Shown here in pieces: positions 43,656 through 48,463 of a DNA stretch of 48,463 nt. The position numbers were made by a program, and so were the translations under genes. Every line of letters begins with the position of its first letter. Position 1 is the first letter of the stretch. Source of the DNA: Planctomycetota bacterium (GTDB lineage Bacteria > Planctomycetota > PUPC01 > JACPCR01); the NCBI GenBank assembly GCA_027625095.1, contig JAQBXN010000060.1, forward strand, positions 1 through 48,463, read 5' to 3'. The notes under the pieces are model-generated. The model ran no database searches. It was given only the letters and a program-made list of their open reading frames with translations, and was not told the origin of the DNA.

Positions 43656-45089
43656 ATGGAAGCACCCCATAAGGTCATTGTTGTCGGAGGTGGAATCACA
43701 GGCCTCACTGCAGCGTACCGTCTTGTTACCGATGCGAAGAGGGCGGGCGTTCAGCTTGAAGTAAAATTGCTCGACGCGGCCGAGCGCACAGGCGGTGTGA
43801 TCGGGACTTCTCGACGTGACGGATTTGTAATGGAGGAAGGGCCCGACTGCTTCATCTCTACCAAACCGGAAGCCCTCGAGATCTGCCGTGAACTCGGCAT
43901 TGAAGACCAGGTCATTGGGACAAGCCCCACGCATCGACGCAGTTTCATTGTTCGGAGAAACCGACTGCTTGAAGTGCCAAAGGGTTTTTACCTTCTGGCG
44001 CCGGACTCCTTCCTCTCTCTGGCAAGAACACCGATATTCAGTGCGGCCGGTAAAGCTCGGATGGCGTGTGATGTTCTCATCAAGCGCAAGGCTGATGACA
44101 AAGATGAATCGCTCGAGTCCTTCGTAGTGCGTCGATTAGGCCGTGAGGCCCTCGACCGTATGGCACAACCGATGGTGGCCGGTATTTACACCGCGGATCC
44201 AGCGAAGCTCTCTCTGAAGGCGACGTTCCCTCAATTCCTCGAGTGGGAGCAGGAATACGGAAGCATCATCCGTGCGCTCTGGATCCGAAAAAAGGAACAG
44301 GCGTCCTCAGCATCGGCCAGTGGAGCGAGATACAGCCTGTTCCTGTCCTTGAGAAAAGGATTGCAGACACTCACGGACAAGCTGAAGGCGTCTCTGCCTG
44401 AGGGCTGCGTTCAGACGGGCGTATCTGTAAATCAGGTCAGCCGGGAAGGCAAAGGGTGGCAGCTCGAAACGAACAAACACCCGATGTCTGCAGATGCACT
44501 TTGTCTGGCAATACCTGCAAACCTCGCGGGCGGCCTGCTGAATAAGGTGAGCCCGAATCTTTCATCGGAACTGACCGGCATCGAGTATCACGGCGCTATC
44601 ACGGCCAACATGGTTTTCCGTCGTGAGGACGTGGATCATCCGCTCAACGGAATGGGCTTTGTCGTCCCGGCAGTAGAACGAAAGAACATCATTGCCTGCT
44701 CGTTCTCCAGCGTGAAGTTTGAGGGGAGAGCGCCCGGAGAGTTTGCCTTGTTGCGAGCATATATCGGGGGGCCTGGCCAGCAATCACTTCTCGGCAGAGA
44801 CGACACTTTTATTGCAGACCTCGTGGAAAGGGATCTGCACGCCATTCTTGGCCTGCAGGCCAAACCGATGCAGACACACATCTCCTACTCGAAAAATGTG
44901 ATGCCGCAGTATCACATTGGCCATCTCGATCGGGTTGAGCGGATTGAGAGGCAGCTCGCTCAGGTGCCTGGACTGGCCCTTGCCGGCAACGCTTACCGAG
45001 GGGTTGGAATCCCAGATTGCATCAGAAGCGCGACTGCGGCGGCGGCGGCTCTATCGGCTTTCCTGGATGGCTCACGGCAGTCTGAATGA
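43656..45089 (+). CDS. hemY: Protoporphyrinogen oxidase (HemY/HemG-type, FAD)
   Basis: The 477-residue FAD enzyme begins KVIVVGGGITGLTAAYRL (dinucleotide fold), followed by LLDAAERTGGVIGT, FVMEEGPDCFIST, the family region RRLGREALDRMAQPMVAGIYTADPAKLSL, and a C-terminal GNAYRGVGIPDCIRSA that binds FAD. It oxidises protoporphyrinogen IX (or coproporphyrinogen III, in the coproporphyrin-dependent branch) in haem synthesis; which one cannot be told from sequence alone. The length is usual. Its stop lies 18 bases inside the convergent kinase gene. The start ATG has a TAGGA just upstream. Confidence 0.93.
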   Translation: MEAPHKVIVVGGGITGLTAAYRLVTDAKRAGVQLEVKLLDAAERTGGVIGTSRRDGFVMEEGPDCFISTKPEALEICRELGIEDQVIGTSPTHRRSFIVRRNRLLEVPKGFYLLAPDSFLSLARTPIFSAAGKARMACDVLIKRKADDKDESLESFVVRRLGREALDRMAQPMVAGIYTADPAKLSLKATFPQFLEWEQEYGSIIRALWIRKKEQASSASASGARYSLFLSLRKGLQTLTDKLKASLPEGCVQTGVSVNQVSREGKGWQLETNKHPMSADALCLAIPANLAGGLLNKVSPNLSSELTGIEYHGAITANMVFRREDVDHPLNGMGFVVPAVERKNIIACSFSSVKFEGRAPGEFALLRAYIGGPGQQSLLGRDDTFIADLVERDLHAILGLQAKPMQTHISYSKNVMPQYHIGHLDRVERIERQLAQVPGLALAGNAYRGVGIPDCIRSATAAAAALSAFLDGSRQSE

Positions 45090-47648
45090 GCAGGCCACAC
45101 GTGCTCCACCCTCGGGCTGGTTTGTAAAAACAATGGTGGCGCCGATCATGTCAGCCCGATAACGCATGATGCTCAGCCCCAGGCCATCTTTGCCACGACG
45201 AATTTTGGGAAAGCCGGCCCCATCATCCTCGATGGACATGGTAATGACGTCGCCATCACTCTTCAGAGATACCAGGATCTTCTTTGCTCCACCGTGGCGG
45301 ACCGCATTATTGATGGACTCTTGCGCAATTCTGTAGAGGTGAGTGGCCTTGGCATGATCCTCCAGGCTGAAGTCCAGATTCGTTTTCAGCCGGCATGCTA
45401 CGTCGAACAGGGATTTCACGTTTTCACACAGGTCGCGGACCGCATCAATAAACCCGGTCGCCTCCAGGTGCACGGGAATCAGGTCACGGGCGAGTTTGCG
45501 AGTCTGATCAATTGCCTGATTGACCAGTTCACTGATCTGCTGGGCGTCTTCTGCTGCCGAAAGATTCAGAGCCCGGAGTTTCTGAGACAGTGCTTTTGCA
45601 TGCAATGAAATACCGGTGAGATGCTGACCAAGGTTGTCATGCAGATCATTACCAATCCGCCTCTGTGCATCGCCACTGATTTCAAGAACTTCCCTTTCCA
45701 ACCGAATGCGATCCGAGATGTTCAGGGCTACCCCAATGAGACTCTTCAAGCTGCCATCTACATCGAAGACGGGCCAGTAACGCCCTTCCCAGTGAACGCC
45801 CTGAACCTCTACGATATAAGAGAATTCCTCGCCAAGCAGGGCACGCTCAAACTGGCTGATAACGTCAGCGTAATCCCCGTACAAGTCGTAAATACTGCGG
45901 CCGACAGCCTCGCCCCCTTTCAACCCGAGACTCTCCAGTCCTTTGCCTTCGGACAATGTGAACGTGCCAGTCGGGTCGACCTCAAAGAGGACAAGAGGCG
46001 CGCTATACACGACGTTCTTCAATTGACGCTCAACTTCACTCTGCTCGGTCACATCAACGAAGATGCGGATCATGCTGTGGAGAGCCCCTTCCATGGTGAA
46101 GTAGGGAGCGCCGGCGGTTACCACTGTTTTCCTGCCACCCTTATTTCCAATGACCTCCAATTCCCGTGCGCCGGATCCACTGCTCGTACGATTCACCAGG
46201 CGAACCGGACCTTGCTCAGCAAAAAGGGAGTGATAGCGAAGTCCCTGCAGCTCAACTGCGTCCTCGATCTCAAGCAATTCGCGCATGACCGGATTGAGAT
46301 AAGTTGTCAGGCCATCGGGTGTAAAATGCCAGATTCCGACCGGGCTGTTTTCGCTCAGCGTGCGGAAGAGTGCTTCGCTCTGTCGGAGTGCCCCTGCAGA
46401 TTCCTTTAGTTCGATAATGTCGCCAAGCAGAGAGCAAAAAATTGAGAGGATAGCCTGTTTACTTGGGTCGGGCTCTGCATCGGAAAGGGTGTCATTCAGA
46501 AAAACTCCCTTGGATCGCAGTCCGGGGTGGAGAGGAGTGATGCTGGTGATCGCCAGCCAGTTTTTGGGTGCTTTGTCTTTGAATTCGGCATCCCAATCAA
46601 GAAGCGGGTCTCTAAGGAGAGTCCAATGGGTGTCTTCCGCAGCCAACAGACCAAACCGCTCGGTAGTGCCTTCTGGCTTTCCAAAGACGACTTGCTCCAG
46701 GTTCAGCACTTCTCCATTTTGTCGCACCCCGTAAGTGCCTCGCATGACGGGCCCTTCCTCGATAAAAATGGCACAACGTTCAAGGCCAATAAACCGATGT
46801 GCGAATTCCGCCGCGCCTTTGTAAAGACTGTCCAGATCCTCACAAGAGCTGAGTTCGTTCGTGGCCTGCCCAATTCTGCGCAGGGCGTTGACCAGGCCTT
46901 TTTGTTTCTGCTCGATCTGTTTCTTGTCGGAGATGTCTTCGGCCGCGCCTTCATAATGCAAGATCTGGCCCGAAGAAGTTTTCACGGCCCGCGCGCTGTG
47001 TCTGAGCCAGAGCCGGCGGCCGTCCTTTTGCAGCAGATTCGTTTCAAAGTCTTCTATCGTTCCCTCGATATCGAGCGCAATTTTGAGGTCCTGTCCCAGC
47101 CTGAATTCCTGTTCGAGAAGTGTTGCTGAATCTTGATAACCATAAAGCTCGGCCATGCACTGATTCGCCTGCACAAACTTACCAGTATTGTCACACCGAT
47201 AGAGTCCCATAGGTACCTGATTAAAGAGCACCTGATATCGTGCTTTCTCGTGTTCCAGCTCTTCTTTGTGCCTCGCAGCCTGGAGGACGCTCTTGACGGA
47301 CATGCTGAGCCGGCCGGAGCCTGGCCGTTTCAGGACATAGTCATTCAGACCGGCCTTCATTGCCTGGACTGCAATCTCTTCGCTGCCCGTTCCGGTATAC
47401 ATGATGACGGGCAAATCCGGCAGGCAGAGCCGCACATGCTTGAGAATCTCAACCCCGTTGCCATCGGGCAATTTAAGATCCGTAATGATGATGTCGAACT
47501 CGTCCTCAGTCAGGGCCACCCGAAATTCCTCGACAGTGCCCACTTCCCGAAAGTGGAATTTCGGGAAATCCTGCTTCAATTGACTGACGGCAACCTTCCT
47601 GGTCACCAGGTCATCATCAACAATGAGAATTTTTGTTTGTGTCGTCAC
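45072..47648 (-). CDS. Receiver-PAS-GAF-PAS-PAS-histidine kinase (NarX/HisKA_3 type)
   Basis: The 858-residue protein starts with GTG at 47648 (GAGG six bases upstream). An N-terminal receiver domain has Asp57 in IIITDLKLPDG and TGTG with Lys at its end; two or three PAS domains follow (about 135-255, 430-540 and 545-655) with a GAF-like region between about 262 and 405. The dimerisation domain contains RRIGNDLHDNLGQHLTG, a HisKA_3 type with His670, and the ATPase domain shows IAQESINNAVRHGGA, DDGAGF and GKDGLGLSIM. A receiver at the front with a kinase core at the end suggests a soluble, phosphorelay-controlled sensor; no membrane helix is seen. The stop overlaps the convergent hemY gene by 18 bases. 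Output regulator not in window. Confidence 0.92.
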   Translation of the reverse strand: MTTQTKILIVDDDLVTRKVAVSQLKQDFPKFHFREVGTVEEFRVALTEDEFDIIITDLKLPDGNGVEILKHVRLCLPDLPVIMYTGTGSEEIAVQAMKAGLNDYVLKRPGSGRLSMSVKSVLQAARHKEELEHEKARYQVLFNQVPMGLYRCDNTGKFVQANQCMAELYGYQDSATLLEQEFRLGQDLKIALDIEGTIEDFETNLLQKDGRRLWLRHSARAVKTSSGQILHYEGAAEDISDKKQIEQKQKGLVNALRRIGQATNELSSCEDLDSLYKGAAEFAHRFIGLERCAIFIEEGPVMRGTYGVRQNGEVLNLEQVVFGKPEGTTERFGLLAAEDTHWTLLRDPLLDWDAEFKDKAPKNWLAITSITPLHPGLRSKGVFLNDTLSDAEPDPSKQAILSIFCSLLGDIIELKESAGALRQSEALFRTLSENSPVGIWHFTPDGLTTYLNPVMRELLEIEDAVELQGLRYHSLFAEQGPVRLVNRTSSGSGARELEVIGNKGGRKTVVTAGAPYFTMEGALHSMIRIFVDVTEQSEVERQLKNVVYSAPLVLFEVDPTGTFTLSEGKGLESLGLKGGEAVGRSIYDLYGDYADVISQFERALLGEEFSYIVEVQGVHWEGRYWPVFDVDGSLKSLIGVALNISDRIRLEREVLEISGDAQRRIGNDLHDNLGQHLTGISLHAKALSQKLRALNLSAAEDAQQISELVNQAIDQTRKLARDLIPVHLEATGFIDAVRDLCENVKSLFDVACRLKTNLDFSLEDHAKATHLYRIAQESINNAVRHGGAKKILVSLKSDGDVITMSIEDDGAGFPKIRRGKDGLGLSIMRYRADMIGATIVFTNQPEGGARVACSFRLP

Positions 47649-48063
47649 CGGCTGCCTCGGGTTGAGACCAGCACACCGAAATATCTAGACGGAATCCGGC
47701 AGCCCCGGAGGGGCTAAATCCGTAAAGTGATTTGCAGCGAACTGTAATCGTGCAGGTTAGTTAAACCGAAGGGGTTGGAGAATCAATTGGGCAAACAGGT
47801 CAGTGTGACGGGCTTTTACCCAGATTCTGCCACAAGTCCAAGGGCCCCGAATTGTCCGCCGATCTTGCTGAGATTTCTGGGTTCTTACTCTTGATCCTGC
47901 CACAACCTCCGGCAGCGACCAAGACCAGGAAAACGCGTAGGTATCAAATACCTTGATTCCGGTATTCGGATACCAAAGCGCCATCCATTTTGCTTAGAAG
48001 TTAAAACAGCCGCGAAACGATTTGCCGCGGCAGTTACTCGTGAACCAGGAGTAGGTGAGCTCG
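47649..48063. other. Gap between Ser/Thr kinase and histidine kinase genes
   Basis: This 415-base stretch shows no supported gene; one 75-codon minus frame at 47757-47984 has no recognisable domain. It holds a 6-bp hairpin AGCCCC-GGA-GGGGCT at 47701-47715 and a likely terminator at its right end. Confidence 0.45.
48003..48031 (-). terminator. Probable weak terminator after the Ser/Thr kinase gene
   Basis: On the minus strand GCCGCG (from 48026-48031) pairs with CGCGGC (from 48009-48014) around an 11-base loop, with TGTTTT following. It lies 33 bases after the kinase stop. The loop is long and the T-run short, hence the low score. Confidence 0.4.
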
Positions 48064-48463
48064 TTAGTTGTTCTTGATTGCGGGAATTTCCGTCGATGTC
48101 TCGTGCGCATGAATACGGCGATTGATGGCGACCCTGAGCATGAGAGCTTTCAATGCCTGGGCCATCTCCGGGGCGCGTTGATAACGATTCTTTGGACTCT
48201 TATCCATGGCCTTCAGGATCACTTTTTCGACCGTCGCCGGGATGGTCGGGCACAGCAGACGTGGTGCGATAGGCTCCCAGAAAAGAATTCGTGAAAGGAC
48301 ATCTTCGGTGCCTTGGCCTCGGAAGGGACGGACACCAGTAAGCAATTCATACATCACGATTCCCAGAGCATAGATATCCGAACGCTGGTCGACAGTGTTC
48401 GGGGCGAGCAGTTGCTCCGGCGCCATGTAAAGCGGAGTGCCGGCGGTCTCATCTTCCTCTTCT
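48064..48463 (-). CDS. Eukaryotic-type Ser/Thr protein kinase, C-terminal part (5' end outside window)
   Basis: The minus-strand frame enters from the right edge (first full codon at 48460-48462) with EEEDETAGTPLYMAPEQ, the activation segment and APE motif of bacterial Hanks-type kinases. Then come VDQRSDIYALGIVMYELLTG with the conserved Asp, PFRG, PATVEKVILKAMDKSPKNRYQ with the closing Arg, and a short basic C-terminal tail ending at the TAA of 48064-48066. The ATP-binding lobe and catalytic loop lie outside the window. It phosphorylates proteins on Ser/Thr in the cytoplasm; PVC bacteria carry many such kinases. Nothing shows a link to the adjacent histidine kinase. Confidence 0.9.
   Translation of the reverse strand, partial: EEEDETAGTPLYMAPEQLLAPNTVDQRSDIYALGIVMYELLTGVRPFRGQGTEDVLSRILFWEPIAPRLLCPTIPATVEKVILKAMDKSPKNRYQRAPEMAQALKALMLRVAINRRIHAHETSTEIPAIKNN

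Noticed and set aside
45621..46409. 262-residue plus frame over the histidine kinase
   Set aside because: It is antisense to the PAS and dimerisation region of the kinase; no domain.
1..48463. rRNA or tRNA genes
   Set aside because: None seen by eye; an RNA gene search would settle it.

Overview
The window reads as chromosomal DNA (roughly 50-55% G+C by eye) from an uncultured, Gram-negative-like bacterium. H-X9-DG-type pseudopilins, a sulfatase, a PL26-like exo-rhamnogalacturonan lyase, a heparinase II/III-like protein, a YfhO protein, a DUF1015 protein and tandem von Willebrand A (vWA) proteins with a TonB-like N-terminal helix are typical together of the PVC group (Lentisphaerota/Verrucomicrobiota/Planctomycetota) or Hydrogenedentota. 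That placement is inference; there is no rRNA or tRNA in the window to confirm it.

Layout. 1-5.5 kb (minus strand): an MscS channel cut by the left edge, a YfhO membrane protein, an intrinsic terminator, a pseudopilin with a near-consensus promoter, and a DUF1015 protein. 6.0-11.4 kb: ubiE (plus) converges on two tandem paralogous membrane-anchored vWA proteins (minus). 11.65-18.25 kb (plus): glycine-cleavage genes gcvH-gcvPA-gcvPB with a lipoate ligase/octanoyltransferase, a hydroxypyruvate isomerase-like protein, a decayed Rpn/PD-(D/E)XK transposase-like gene, a pteridine-reductase-like SDR and a CbiX-like chelatase. 18.5-19.5 kb: an SMP-30/gluconolactonase protein. 19.8-24.6 kb: a Cys-rich zinc-ribbon protein and an unusual pseudopilin-like protein with an Asp/His repeat tail (minus), divergent from a PilB/GspE ATPase fused to zinc ribbons and a response-regulator receiver (plus). 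24.9-30.6 kb (minus): heparinase II/III-like protein, GT-C type membrane protein and a two-domain alpha/beta hydrolase, the last two translationally coupled. 30.8-38.6 kb (plus): beta-helix protein, NAD isocitrate dehydrogenase, HNH protein, proC, an unrecognised gene, ispG and a sulfatase. 38.7-43 kb (minus): two VOC proteins and a PL26-like lyase gene split by a one-base frameshift at a run of seven T. 43.7-48.5 kb: hemY/hemG-type protoporphyrinogen oxidase (plus) converging on a hybrid histidine kinase (minus), then the end of a Ser/Thr kinase cut by the right edge.

How they fit together. The gcv block is a lipoyl-dependent glycine decarboxylation unit without gcvT in the visible stretch. 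The lyase, sulfatase, heparinase-like, beta-helix and esterase genes suggest use of sulfated or uronic-acid polysaccharides. The most unusual locus is 19.8-24.6 kb, where an Asp/His-rich pseudopilin-like protein, a Cys-rich membrane protein and a receiver-fused assembly ATPase lie back to back; I propose a regulated, possibly metal-responsive pilus or secretion module as a hypothesis only. Inverted-repeat elements at 24.6 and 43.2 kb share an architecture, and a separate perfect 22-bp inverted repeat lies at 27.1 kb.
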